Under the pieces are notes generated by a model, which worked only from the letters and a program-made list of their open reading frames with translations, ran no database searches and had not been told where the DNA came from. This document shows positions 46,151-56,400 of a stretch of 64,000 nucleotides of DNA, piece by piece. Both the position numbers and the translations under genes were made by a program. Origin of the DNA: Tautonia marina (GTDB lineage Bacteria > Planctomycetota > Planctomycetia > Isosphaerales > Isosphaeraceae). How positions within the stretch are numbered: position 1 is the stretch's first letter; every line of letters starts with the position of its first letter. The DNA is taken from NCBI RefSeq assembly GCF_009177065.1, contig NZ_WEZF01000005.1, positions 62,001 to 126,000 on the forward strand. Direction: 5' to 3'.

Positions 46151-47149
46151 TTAATGGGAACCCTGTCGGCTCGCGATCAAGGCATCGCGGGCCAGGGCCA
46201 GGGCGCCGTGGATCACGACCGACTCGCCGAGGGCGGACGGGACGAGATCGAACGAGCCTCGGAATCCTGGAAAAACCAGTTGGTCGAGGCGGCGACGGAT
46301 GGGAGCGAACCAGAGATCATCGCCAATCAGGGAAACGCCCCCGCCCAGGACGATTCGCTTCAGACCGATCAGGGTGACGGCATGAGCCAGTCCCACCGCA
46401 AGGGCCTGCGTCGCTCGGTCGAGAATGGCAAGGGCACTGGCGTCTCCCAGGCCGGCGGCCATGGCCACGACCTCGGCGTTGAGCTGTTCGGCGTCGCCAT
46501 CCACGAGATCGGAAAGGGTTTCCGCCCCCGAGCTTCCGGAGGCAATCGCCTCTCGGGCGAACCGGGTGATCGACCAGCCGGAGGCGGATTGCTCGACGGT
46601 GCGGCCCCCGCGGCCGTCGGGATCGGGAGGAGTGACCCAGAGGTGGCCGATCTCAGCCGCGCCGAGGCCGGAGCCCCGGTGGATTCGGCCGTCGAGGATC
46701 AGGCCGCCACCGACCCCGCTGCCGATCGTCACGTAGAGTAAGGGGGAGGCCCCCCCTTTGCCGGCTCCGAAGCGTGCCTCGGCCAGGCCGGCGGTATCGG
46801 CGTCGTTTTCAATCGCCACGGCCTCGGTGTGGAACTGCGATCGACACCAGTCACGCAAGGGGAAGCGATCCCAGCCTGAAACGTGGTGCGAGGTGGTCGT
46901 GATCCCCTGCTCGGCATCGAGCGGCCCGCCGAAGCCGACGCCGACAGCTTCGATCGCGTCTCGGGTCAGGCTCTGAGCCCAGCAGGCGCGATCGGCTTCG
47001 TCGAGAATTTGCTCGCGGATGGCTGAGGCCCCGGCGGCGGGATCGATCCGGGCGCGTCGCAGTTGGACGATCGAGCCATCGCCGTGGCCGAGGCCGACCT
47101 GGAGCTTTGTGCCGCCGATCTCGACGCCAAGCAGCAGCGGTTTGGCCAT
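46151..47149 (-). CDS. ROK-family sugar kinase lacking the zinc cysteines
   Basis: The 332-residue protein starts MAKPLLLGVEIGGTKLQVGL with the phosphate-1 loop and has GVGFGGPLDAEQG, then ENDADTAGLAEARFGAG and VTIGSGVGGGLILDGRI. The family's CxCGxxGCxE zinc motif, which should follow GAAEIGHLWV, is absent: the segment reads PPDPDGRGGRTVEQSASG with no cysteine. The second substrate histidine is kept. It likely phosphorylates a hexose or N-acetylhexosamine. It overlaps nothing and lies 31 bases behind the SIS gene in an operon. Confidence 0.9.
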   Translation of the reverse strand: MAKPLLLGVEIGGTKLQVGLGHGDGSIVQLRRARIDPAAGASAIREQILDEADRACWAQSLTRDAIEAVGVGFGGPLDAEQGITTTSHHVSGWDRFPLRDWCRSQFHTEAVAIENDADTAGLAEARFGAGKGGASPLLYVTIGSGVGGGLILDGRIHRGSGLGAAEIGHLWVTPPDPDGRGGRTVEQSASGWSITRFAREAIASGSSGAETLSDLVDGDAEQLNAEVVAMAAGLGDASALAILDRATQALAVGLAHAVTLIGLKRIVLGGGVSLIGDDLWFAPIRRRLDQLVFPGFRGSFDLVPSALGESVVIHGALALARDALIASRQGSH

Positions 47150-47180
47150 GATGAGCCTCCTCTCAGGCTCACAAGGGAGA

Positions 47181-47783
47181 TCAGGCCGGGCGTTCCGCGG
47201 TTTCAGACCCGGACATGCGGCGGTAGAGGTCGCCGATCAGCCAGTGGAAGGCGACCAGGTGCAACGACTCGGCCGTGCCCATGTCATCGACCGGGCAGTG
47301 AAGGCTGTGGTGAGCGATCTCTCGGAGCTTGCCGCCAGAATAACCGGTGATGCCGACGGTGGTCAGGCCGTGAGCATTGCCCCATTCGACCCCTTTCAGG
47401 ATGTTCGGGCTGTTCCCCGATCCGGAGATCGCCAGGAGGAGATCCCCCGGGGAGGCATACGTTTTCAATTGCTCGAGGAAAACGCGGTCATAGCCTTCGT
47501 CGTTGGCCCAGGCCATGATGCCGGCGGTGTTGTCGGTCAGGCTGAGGACCTTGAGACGCTTCTGGGATTCGAAGTCGCGTAGGGTGCACTTGTTGAGGTC
47601 TTCGCAGAGGTGCGAGGCACTCGACGCCGAGCCGCCGTTGCCGATGACGAAGACGAACCGATCGGCGTGGAAAGCCCGCTCGATCAGATCGGCCACCGTC
47701 TCAAGCTGCGCGGCGTCGATCCGCTGAATCTCGCGGCAGACGCGATCGAGATACTCCCTAGCGCCGAGGTTCGCGGCGAGCAT
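47181..47783 (-). CDS. SIS-domain phosphosugar isomerase, GmhA-like
   Basis: The 200-residue protein resembles sedoheptulose-7-phosphate isomerase. It has RFVFVIGNGGSASSASHLCE, the first SIS loop, then LAISGSGNSPNILKGVEWGN and TVGITGYSGGKLREIAHHSL. The length fits GmhA (about 190). The start at ATG 47783 follows from the conserved YLDRVCREIQRIDAAQL helix. It heads a three-gene minus-strand operon with a ROK kinase and an enolase-superfamily dehydratase. No heptose-biosynthesis genes such as hldE lie nearby, so another ketose-aldose phosphate isomerisation is possible. Confidence 0.9.
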   Translation of the reverse strand: MLAANLGAREYLDRVCREIQRIDAAQLETVADLIERAFHADRFVFVIGNGGSASSASHLCEDLNKCTLRDFESQKRLKVLSLTDNTAGIMAWANDEGYDRVFLEQLKTYASPGDLLLAISGSGNSPNILKGVEWGNAHGLTTVGITGYSGGKLREIAHHSLHCPVDDMGTAESLHLVAFHWLIGDLYRRMSGSETAERPA

Positions 47784-48173
47784 GTGGGGTTCCGTCCTTG
47801 CTGAGGTCGCTCGGAGCCCATCAATGAGTTGGGCGATCGGGACTGAGCATAGCCGGGATGGGGGATCGCGCCAATTCCAGGACAAGCGAGTTCAAAGGAG
47901 GCCGTGTCTCGCACCGGGCGGTTCGGGTCGGTCGGATGACGCGGTCGGAGGAGCAAAGCGGGCTTGAGGAAGGCCAAGGCCCCCTTGCCTCGGAAGGGCT
48001 GGGCGGAAATGATCGAAAGACCACATCATCGCGGAATTGAGGACAGGCAGAGAGGGGATCTCGGCACCCTCGATCTCGATGCCGTTCGGGATCGAGTCGG
48101 TGACGAGCTCGGACGCAGGGACGGGCCATCCCATGCCGAAGTCGAGCCAAGCGCAAGCGGAGGGCACGTCCCG
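47784..48173. other. Divergent intergenic region
   Basis: This 390-base gap separates the SIS operon from the FtsK-like gene and should contain both promoters. Open frames run through it from both flanks without good starts; nothing else was recognised. Confidence 0.4.
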
Positions 48174-51100
48174 ATGTCGGATCAGGTGAGGAACGCTCAG
48201 GACCCCGTCGACCGTCAGGTGGCCGCGCTTCAGGCACTGGCGCAGCGGGTCACCGAACGCACCACGGCCGAAACCAAGCTGGAACAGGACCACGCCCAGC
48301 GGACCGACGCCGCTCGTCGGGCGTTTGAACAGGCAAGCAAGGCGAACGACGCTCAATATCAACAGCAACGCACCGCCCTGGATCGCCGCGCGAAGGAAGT
48401 CCCCACCGCGGCCACCGCCTCGTTCGAAGCCTCGAAGGCCGAGGCCGATACCACCTTGCAGGCGGCAAAGACCCGGGCCGAGCAGCAGTATCGGGAGCGG
48501 ATCGAAACGATCAAGCAGGCCCAGGCCGACCAGCGTTGGGAGGTCGGCACGATTTGCGAGGCCGGTCTCAACGACGCGAAGGGGGAACTCGAACGGACCC
48601 AGAATCAACTGACCGAGGTCAACGGCCGCCTCAAAGCCATTCGCGTCGAGATTGACCAGCACCTGAAATCGTGTCGGCTCCAATCGGCCGCAAGAGGCGT
48701 GGAGGTCGAGCCCCAGGCGACCGCGAATTCGGTCGAACATCCCACGGCCGACGCCGCCAACCAGGCCCTCGACGAGGCGGAGCAGCGGTTCGACGACCTG
48801 CGTAATCTGACCCTTCCCGGCCTGTTTCGCGGCATTCGCCCGGCGGCCCTGGTGCTTGTCCCGTCAGTCCTGGGAGCAGGGGGGGGGTTCTTTCTCCAGC
48901 AGAGCTGGGTTGGCCCCGCAGCCGGTGGCGGAATTGGAGCCATCGTGGGGGTGATCCTGGCGACCTGGCTCTACGCAACGGCTCGGGTTCAGGTGCAACG
49001 GGCCCTGGGACCCTTACAGGAGGCGATCGGACGGGCTGCCGATCAGGTGGTTCGCTCTCGGAAGGAGGCGGTTGCCGCTCATGGGAGGCGGGAACAGGAT
49101 CTCCTGAGTACCCGAGATCGTGAGCAAGCCGCCGCCGACGCCCGCGCCAAGGCCGCCGCGGCCGAGGCGAAATCGCAGGCACAGACTGCGATCGCCCGGG
49201 CAGACGAGGCTCATCGGGCCGCGATCGCCAAGGCAACCGCAACGCGAGACGAGCTTCTCCGAAAGATCCAGGAGGAGGTCGAGCGGTTGACCCCCGAGAT
49301 CCAGAAGCATTTCGAGACCGAGCGCGACCGGCTTCGAGTCGAGTACGATCAAGCCACGGCCGCCGCTCGGCAGCGGACCGGAGCCGAGGCCACGACTCTG
49401 GCCGATCGCTGGCGGAAGGGCCTCGCCCAGGTGCAAGAGACTCTGGCTCTGGTCGATGCCGAGATCGCCACCCGATTCCCCTCGTTCGAAGCCGCGGCGA
49501 GGGAGGATGCCCCTGTCCCGAAAGAGGTTCCCCCGGCGCTCCGGTTTGGTCGGCTTCGCGTCGATCTGGACATGTTCCCGCAGGGGAGGCCCGCCGACCC
49601 GGCCTTGATGGAAGGGCTGCCGGACCATTTCGAGCCGCCGGCGATCGTCCGGAGCCCTGACGGATGCTCGTTTCTCCTGAAGGCCGATGCCGAGGGGCGA
49701 TCTGCGGCACTCGGGGCGATGCAGGCGGTGATGCTTCGGATCTTGACCGGCTTTCCGCCCGGCAAGGCACGGTTCACGATGATCGACCCGGTCGGGCTCG
49801 GTCAGACGTTTGCCGCGTTCATGCACCTGGCGGATGTGGACGAGCAACTCGTCACAAACCGCGTTTGGACCGAAACGCAGCACATCGAGCAACGCCTGCA
49901 AGACCTGACCGAACACATGGAGAACGTGATCCAGAAATATCTGCGCAACGAATATCACTCGATCACCGAATACAACGCCCGAGCCGGCGAGGTGGCCGAG
50001 CCGTTCCGGTTTCTGGTCGTGGCCGATTTCCCGGTTCGGTTCAACGAGGCGGCAGCACGACGGCTCCTGAGCATTGCACAAAGCGGCCCGAGATGTGGTG
50101 TTCATGTGATTGTTCTGGTGGATGTTCGTCAGGAGCTTCCCCAGGGGATTGATTTGAAAGACCTCGAACGGCACTGCGCGGTCTTGCATTGGCGGGAAGG
50201 ACGGGTGAGGTGGTCGGATCCGCTTCGGGGCGGGTTTCCCTTGAAGCTCGATGAACCGCCGCCACCCGACGTGTTCTCGGGGGTGGTTCGAGCCGTGGGG
50301 AAGCGGGCCGAAGGGGCAAGCCGGGTCGAGGTGCCGTTCGACTTTCTCGCACCGCCGCCGGAGGACTACTGGCGAGGCGATAGCGGGAAAGGGGTGGCGA
50401 TCCCGCTTGGTCGGGCCGGAGCAACGAAGATTCAGCAGCTCAAGCTGGGGTCGGGCACGGCGCAGCATGTGTTGATCGCTGGCAAGACGGGATCGGGAAA
50501 ATCAACGCTTCTCCATGCGATGATTACGAGCGCCGCGCTGACGTATGCCCCCGATCAGCTTGAACTGTACCTGATCGACTTCAAGAAAGGGGTGGAATTC
50601 AAGGCCTATGCAACGCACCACCTGCCCCATGCTCGGGTCATCGCGGTCGAAAGTGAGCGGGAGTTTGGGCTTTCGGTTTTGCTACGGCTCGACGCTGAAC
50701 TCGGATCGCGGGGGGATCTGTTCCGGGAGGCGGGCACGCAGGATGTCGCCGCCTTCCGGGTGGCTCGTCCTGACGTGCCGATGCCGCGCATCCTGCTGAT
50801 CGTCGATGAGTTTCAGGAGTTCTTTGTCGAGGACGACAAGATTGCCCAGGAGGCGGCGTTGCTGCTCGACCGGCTCGTCCGGCAGGGGCGAGCGTTCGGG
50901 ATCCATGTGCATCTCGGCTCGCAGACCCTCGCGGGGGCGTACACGCTGGCTCGGGCGACCATTGGGCAGATGGCGGTACGGATCGCGCTTCAGTGTAGTG
51001 AAGCGGACGCGAGCCTGATCCTCAGCGACGATAATACCGCGGCGCGGTTGCTTTCTCGCCCTGGAGAAGCCATTTACAATGACGCAAACGGCAGACTTGA

Positions 51101-52100
51101 AGGAAACAACATCTTTCAGGTGGTCTGGTTGCCTGACGAGCGGCGAGAGGAGTATCTTCGCCGGATCGCAAGCCTCGCTGATGAGCGCAACGTGCGGGTC
51201 CGAAAACCGATCGTCTTCGAAGGGAACATCGCCCCCGACCCGGCCAACAACGAACCGCTGGCCACCTTGCTTGAGGCAGAGGCATACCCCGACCCGCTTC
51301 CGAAAGCCTCGCTTGCCTGGCTCGGCGAGCCGGTGGCGATCAAGGCCCCCACGGCGATGCACTTCCGAAGGCTGGCCGGGGCGCACCTGCTGATCGTTGG
51401 CCAAAACGAGGAGGCAGCCCGAGGCCTGATGGCGATGACGATGATTAGCCTCGCCGCTCATCGGCCCGACGCTCGATTCGTCTTGCTCGACGGCACACCC
51501 GCGGACGATCCGAGGGCGGGTGATCTTCCCCGAATCGCACTAGCTTTGCCGAATGAAGCCCTCGCGAGTACCTGGGGTCAGGTGGAATCGAGCATTGCGG
51601 ATGTCGCCGCCGAGGTTGAGCGGAGGAGGGACGAGGGAATTACCGATGCCGCGCCCCTCTACCTGCTCATTCACGACTTGCAACGCTTCCGCCAGCTTCG
51701 TAAGAGTGAAGATGATTTCAGCTTTTCGACTCCCGACCCGAACGAGCCGGCCAAGCCCTCGGAGTTGCTCGGAACGATTCTTCGGGATGGTCCGATCCAC
51801 GGCGTTCATGTGATTATGTGGGTCGACACGCTCAATAACCTGAATCGAACATTCGACCGCGCGACACTCCGCGAGCTGGAACACCGGGTGTTGTTCCAGA
51901 TGTCCTCTGCCGATTCCTCCACGTTAATTGATTCACCGCTGGCCAATCGCCTTGGAATGCAACGGGCCTTGCTGGTGAGCGAGGAGGCAGGGCAGTTGGA
52001 AAAGTTCCGCCCCTATGGCCCGCCGTCGGAAGATTGGGTCAGAGAAGCGGTCGATCGCCTCGGCCGTCGATCGTCACGTCCGAGCGAAGGATCGGTTTGA
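48174..52100 (+). CDS. Large coiled-coil, membrane-anchored FtsK/SpoIIIE-type ATPase
   Basis: From ATG 48174 (GGAGGG 9 bases upstream) the product has 1308 residues. An Ala/Glu/Gln-rich coiled coil covers about 1-215, two membrane helices about 224-275, and a second coiled coil to about 440. A FtsK-type ATPase follows, with Walker A GKTGSGKS at 770-777, Walker B ILLIVDEFQEFF near 873-884 and a preceding YLIDFKKGVEFKAYATHHLP. A second ATPase-like domain (about 1060-1290) starts HLLIVGQNEEAARGLMAMTM and lacks the Walker lysine. This recalls T7SS EccC-like or HerA/FtsK pumps. DNA or protein may be the cargo; it is not classical FtsK because the gamma DNA-reading domain is missing. Confidence 0.88.
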   Translation: MSDQVRNAQDPVDRQVAALQALAQRVTERTTAETKLEQDHAQRTDAARRAFEQASKANDAQYQQQRTALDRRAKEVPTAATASFEASKAEADTTLQAAKTRAEQQYRERIETIKQAQADQRWEVGTICEAGLNDAKGELERTQNQLTEVNGRLKAIRVEIDQHLKSCRLQSAARGVEVEPQATANSVEHPTADAANQALDEAEQRFDDLRNLTLPGLFRGIRPAALVLVPSVLGAGGGFFLQQSWVGPAAGGGIGAIVGVILATWLYATARVQVQRALGPLQEAIGRAADQVVRSRKEAVAAHGRREQDLLSTRDREQAAADARAKAAAAEAKSQAQTAIARADEAHRAAIAKATATRDELLRKIQEEVERLTPEIQKHFETERDRLRVEYDQATAAARQRTGAEATTLADRWRKGLAQVQETLALVDAEIATRFPSFEAAAREDAPVPKEVPPALRFGRLRVDLDMFPQGRPADPALMEGLPDHFEPPAIVRSPDGCSFLLKADAEGRSAALGAMQAVMLRILTGFPPGKARFTMIDPVGLGQTFAAFMHLADVDEQLVTNRVWTETQHIEQRLQDLTEHMENVIQKYLRNEYHSITEYNARAGEVAEPFRFLVVADFPVRFNEAAARRLLSIAQSGPRCGVHVIVLVDVRQELPQGIDLKDLERHCAVLHWREGRVRWSDPLRGGFPLKLDEPPPPDVFSGVVRAVGKRAEGASRVEVPFDFLAPPPEDYWRGDSGKGVAIPLGRAGATKIQQLKLGSGTAQHVLIAGKTGSGKSTLLHAMITSAALTYAPDQLELYLIDFKKGVEFKAYATHHLPHARVIAVESEREFGLSVLLRLDAELGSRGDLFREAGTQDVAAFRVARPDVPMPRILLIVDEFQEFFVEDDKIAQEAALLLDRLVRQGRAFGIHVHLGSQTLAGAYTLARATIGQMAVRIALQCSEADASLILSDDNTAARLLSRPGEAIYNDANGRLEGNNIFQVVWLPDERREEYLRRIASLADERNVRVRKPIVFEGNIAPDPANNEPLATLLEAEAYPDPLPKASLAWLGEPVAIKAPTAMHFRRLAGAHLLIVGQNEEAARGLMAMTMISLAAHRPDARFVLLDGTPADDPRAGDLPRIALALPNEALASTWGQVESSIADVAAEVERRRDEGITDAAPLYLLIHDLQRFRQLRKSEDDFSFSTPDPNEPAKPSELLGTILRDGPIHGVHVIMWVDTLNNLNRTFDRATLRELEHRVLFQMSSADSSTLIDSPLANRLGMQRALLVSEEAGQLEKFRPYGPPSEDWVREAVDRLGRRSSRPSEGSV

Positions 52101-52107
52101 ACCAATC

Positions 52108-52833
52108 ATGATCGAGGAGTCTGATCGAGCCCGGCGACGCGCGGTGATGGCCCTGATATTGATCGTCCCGGCCCAGAGTCTGGGCGTGGCCGCGATGTTG
52201 CTCGCCTTGCCAGGCTCGATCGGTCTTGGAATCAACCTGATGAGCCGGGTCTGGATGGTCGCATTTCCAGTGGTGTGGACCTTGCGGGTCGAGCGACGCG
52301 CGATTCAGTTGAAGCGGCCGAGTCGGGCCGGAATGATCGCCGGGCTTGTGACGGGTGTGATGATGTTGGGAGTGATGCTCGGGGTCTACGGGCTCGTCTC
52401 CGATCAGATCGACCTGTCCCGCCTTCGAAGTCGGGCCAGGCTGACAGGATTTGACGATCCCGTCCAGTTTGCGGCCATGTTCGGCTTCATCATCCTGCTG
52501 AACTCGTTGTTGGAGGAATTCGTCTGGCGATGGTTCGTCTACCGGCAGGTGGAGCTCTTCCTTCCTGCTCGCATGGCACGGATGGCCCGGCAAGGGGGGG
52601 CGGTGGTGATCGCAGCAGTCGCGTTCACGATCCATCATGTGATCGCCCTGTCGGCCTGGGTTGACGGTGGGTTGGTTTTGCTCGGGAGTCTCGGGGTGTT
52701 TCTGGGAGCGGTGGTGTGGTCGGCCCTGTATGCCTACGACCGCACCCTCTGGCCGTGTTACGTCAGTCATCTTTTTGCAGATGTGGCGATTGTGATCATT
52801 GGCTACGACGTTCTGTTTCGCATGGCGATTTGA
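52108..52833 (+). CDS. CPBP-family intramembrane glutamic protease
   Basis: ATG 52108 starts a 241-residue multi-pass protein 7 bases after the stop of the FtsK-like gene. The CPBP (Abi) signature is complete: NSLLEEFVWRWFVYRQVELF carries EExxxR, AAVAFTIHHVIAL supplies the first histidine, and YVSHLFADVAIVIIG the second. Family members cleave or remodel membrane-anchored proteins, for example CAAX substrates. The short distance suggests co-transcription with the FtsK-like ATPase. A functional connection between the two is inference. The upstream in-frame extension to 52015 overlaps that gene and is not used. Confidence 0.88.
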   Translation: MIEESDRARRRAVMALILIVPAQSLGVAAMLLALPGSIGLGINLMSRVWMVAFPVVWTLRVERRAIQLKRPSRAGMIAGLVTGVMMLGVMLGVYGLVSDQIDLSRLRSRARLTGFDDPVQFAAMFGFIILLNSLLEEFVWRWFVYRQVELFLPARMARMARQGGAVVIAAVAFTIHHVIALSAWVDGGLVLLGSLGVFLGAVVWSALYAYDRTLWPCYVSHLFADVAIVIIGYDVLFRMAI

Positions 52834-53057
52834 GCCGAACACAGCGGCGGTCGACGAGCGAGACGGCCGCGACGGGGATGTGAAGCGGATCTTTCAAGTC
52901 GGATTCTGCCCCTGGCCGAAATCACTCGATGACTCCCCGGGTGATCGCACCTGCGATGACCCCGAGCGCAGAGGATTTCAAACTCGGTTTCGGGCCAGGT
53001 TGACTCAATCTGTAACATTGAGACCGACCGCAACGACGCCAGTCGTGGGAGAGAGCC

Positions 53058-53318
53058 GTGACGGACCCGGAACTATTCCAATCGGTGACCGAAGCGATTC
53101 GCGCTTGCAGCCCAGCCGCCAGGGAAATCGTGATCGAGTCGAACTCACGATTGTTTGAGGATCTGTCGCTCGACTCGCTCGATCTGGTGGCTGTCTTGAT
53201 GCAACTTCAGGATGCCCATGAAATTGAGCTTGATCTCGACGCAGTCCCCGATTTCCGACATGTTTCTGACTTGATGGCCGAACTGGGGCGTCAGCTTCGC
53301 TCGAAGGCCGCTGCCTGA
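53058..53318 (+). CDS. Acyl carrier protein
   Basis: The 86-residue protein starts at GTG 53058, with GGGAGAGAG upstream. It has the ACP layout: RLFEDLSLDSLDLVAVLMQL includes the phosphopantetheine serine S40 in DSLD, followed by the helix II-III region EIELDLDAVPDFRHVSDLMA. It lacks the strongly acidic helix II of the housekeeping AcpP (normally EELDEFDTEI), so it is a specialised ACP. It lies 133 bases upstream of the E1/lipoyl/KAS III fusion, and the pair reads as one operon. Its probable task is to carry the extender or the product of the fusion's ketosynthase. Confidence 0.92.
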   Translation: MTDPELFQSVTEAIRACSPAAREIVIESNSRLFEDLSLDSLDLVAVLMQLQDAHEIELDLDAVPDFRHVSDLMAELGRQLRSKAAA

Positions 53319-53346
53319 TCGTGTCATCTCCGCAGCACCCGTTCGA

Positions 53347-53369
53347 GGGGGCCGATCTTTCGGCTCCCC
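53347..53369 (+). other. Stem-loop between the ACP and fusion genes
   Basis: Bases 53347-53355 pair with 53360-53368, nine pairs including one G-T pair, across a TCTT loop. There is no T-run, so it is probably an RNA-stability or translational element or a partial attenuator that sets the ratio of ACP to the following enzyme. Confidence 0.4.
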
Positions 53370-53451
53370 TCCTCAAGGGCCGTGCAAGAGTCCGCGACGG
53401 CCCCGGAGACTTGAACGGCCTGCCTTGACAGATTCGACCCAGGGACGGGAT

Positions 53452-56400
53452 ATGAATCAGCAGGATCAGAGCCGGGGGGTTCCCCCCGTCGTCCATCGTC
53501 GTTTCACTCAACGCATTCCCGCGATTTCCGGAACCAACTGGGTTTCCGTCTACCGGGCGATGGTCACGGCCCGTCGAGTCGATGAGGCCGAGACCGACCT
53601 GACGGCTCGGGGTCTGGCCTTCTTTTCCTGCCCGTGTACTGGCCATGAAAGTCTGGCGGTTCTGGCACCTCTGCTGACCTCTGATGATTATTTGCATCTG
53701 CACTATCGCGATAAAGCACTGATTCTCGGTCGAGGGGTTCCTGCCTCGACCTTGCTGCATAACGTCATCGCCAGCGGGGCATCCCCTTCAGCGGGCCGGC
53801 AGATGACACCGTTTCTGGGTGATCCGGGCCTGCATTTGCTCTGCCAGAATGTCCCGGTCGGAAACCATGCCCTGCAATCCGTTGGCGTCGCCGCAGCGGT
53901 CAAGGACCGCGCCGGCCGGCCGATTGTCGTATGTTCGATGGGGGACGGCGCCTCTCAGCAAGGAGAGGTTCTGGAGGCGATCGCCGAGGCTGTTCGTCGA
54001 TCGTTACCGGTGATGTTCCTGATTGAAGACAACGGGCTTTCCATCTCGACCCGAACCGAGGGCCGGACCTTTTTCTCTCTGCCAGATTGCTATGCCGATC
54101 CCGAGGTCTTCTACGGTTTGCCAATCCATCGGATCAACGGACGAGATCCGGTGGAACTGTCCATGAAACTCGATCCGATCGTCGAGACGATGAGGTCCGA
54201 TGGCCTTCCTACCCTCGCGGTCATCTCGCTCGATCGGCTCTCCAGTCATACGAACGCGGACGATGACCGCGTCTACCGCACTGAGGACGAGAGAGACCGA
54301 GCAAAACGACTTGGCGATCCCCTGGCAATCCTGCGTCAACGGATGATTGAGTCGGACGTGCCGCCTGACGTTCTCGATCGGATCGACGCGGAGGTGGATC
54401 GTGAGATCCGAGACGCCGTTGACGAGGCCCTGCAAGCCGCAGACCCAACGCCGTCGTTTGTCGCCAAGGCCGAGTTGCCTCCGAGGTTGACTGATCCCGC
54501 CTCCGAGTACCGGGGTGGGGCGGATGGACCGCGTCTGACGATGATCGAGGCGATGCGGGAGGTCCTCCGTCACCGCCTTGAAACCGATCCACGCGTCACG
54601 CTCTGCGGCCAGGACATCGAAGATCCCAAGGGAGACGTGTTCGGGGTCACGCGAGGCTTGAGCACGGCCTTCCCGGGTCGGGTGATCAATGCGGCGCTGG
54701 CCGAATCGACCATTGTTGGGAACGCGATTGGTCGGGCGATGGTGGGCGAACGCCCGGTGGCCTTTCTGCAATTCGCAGACTTCTTGCCGGTGGCCTTCAA
54801 CCAGATTCACTCGGAACTCGGTAGCCTTTGGTGGCGAAGCGCGGGCACCTTTTCATGCCCTGTGATTCTGATGGTTGCCTGCGGTGGGTATCGGCCTGGC
54901 CTCGGGCCGTTTCATGCTCAGACAATGGAGGCGTTGGCCGCACACGTGCCGGGTGTGGACGTGGTCATGCCTTCGAGCGCAGGGGATGCCGCGGGTCTAC
55001 TGAATGCAGCCTTTGAATCCGATCGACCGACCATCGTGTTCTATCCGAAGATCGGTCTGAACGACCGCGATCGGACCACTTCGGCCGATGTCACGGCGCA
55101 ACGGGTTCCGCTGGGTCGAGCTCGGTTCTGTCGAACCGGGGATGCCTTGACGTTGGTGACCTGGGGAGCAACCGTCCCACTTGCAGAAAAAGTTGCTGAT
55201 ACATTTCTGGATCAAACCGGGTTCAGCAGTGATGTGATCGACCTTCGGTCTCTCTCTCCCTGGGACCGCGACGCCGTGCGAGCATCGGCCCGACGTACGA
55301 GGCGCGTGATCGTGATCCACGAGGATAATCAGACCTGCGGGTTTGGTGCCGAAGTGGTCGCCGATGTGGCCGAGCATGCCGGGACAGCAGTTCAATTCAA
55401 ACGAGTCACACGACCAGACACCTACATTCCTTGCAATTTCTCGGCCCAGCTTGACGTTCTTCCCTCGTATCGTCGCACTCTGGAAGCAGCGGCCGAGGTA
55501 CTCGGCTTGGAACTCTGTTGGGAATCGGGTGAGACGCGTAGCAATACGACGGTGATCGAAGCTCGGGGGCCGAGCCCGGCGGATGAGGCGATCACCGTCC
55601 TGTCATGGAAGGTGAAGAACGGCGACGTTGTTTCCAGTGGGACGGTGATCGCGGAACTGGTTGCGGACAAGGCGGTGTTCGACTTCGTCGCTCCGAGTCG
55701 TGGCCGGATTCTCAAGCTGCATGCCTCGGAAGGTGAGCGCCTGCGGGTTGGGGCACCATTGCTCGAACTGGAACCCCTGGATCGGCAGACTCAGGCAGCC
55801 ACCCGCCGATTGACTCGTGAAGAACACGGGCGCCCGATTCTTCGACAGTCGCGACAACCATCTCCAAAGCGAACCCGCGAAAAGCATTCTGACACATCTC
55901 TTCGTGTTGTTCTTCCCACGGTCGAGGTTGGCTCTCGGATCGTAACGAATGAGGAATTGCTGGAGCGGTTTCCTGGTCGATCGACCGACGACATTCAGAA
56001 ACGGACGGGGATCTCCTCGCGGCATCGGCTCGCGGAGGGGGAAACGGTTCTCACGCTCGCGGTCTCAGCCGCGCAACGCGCACTTGACTCGGCGGGAATC
56101 TCGGCAAGCAATCTTGACCTGCTGATTTGTTGTACGGGCACACCCGGCGTGATGACTCCGTCTCTGGCGTGCCGGGTGCTTCACGGCCTCGGAGCATCTT
56201 CGGGAACGAGTCCCGAGCTGCCCGCCTTTGACCTGTCCGCGGCCTGCTCAGGGTATCTCTATGGGTTAGCCACCGCGTACGATTTCACGCGATCGCATCC
56301 TGATGGCCGCGTGCTACTGGTTACTGCCGAAGCACTTTCTCCCCTGGCTGACGAGAATGATTTTGACACGTCGATTCTTTTTGGAGACGCTGCAACCGCG

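Noticed and set aside
48174-52100. Calling the large ATPase a type VII secretion EccC
   Set aside because: Only one intact and one degenerate ATPase domain are visible, and no WXG100-like or other T7SS component lies nearby, so the name is not supported.
55449-56100. E2 acyltransferase core in the fusion protein
   Set aside because: The HHxxxDG motif and the E3-binding domain were looked for between the lipoyl domain and the KAS III domain; only a basic 40-residue linker is present.
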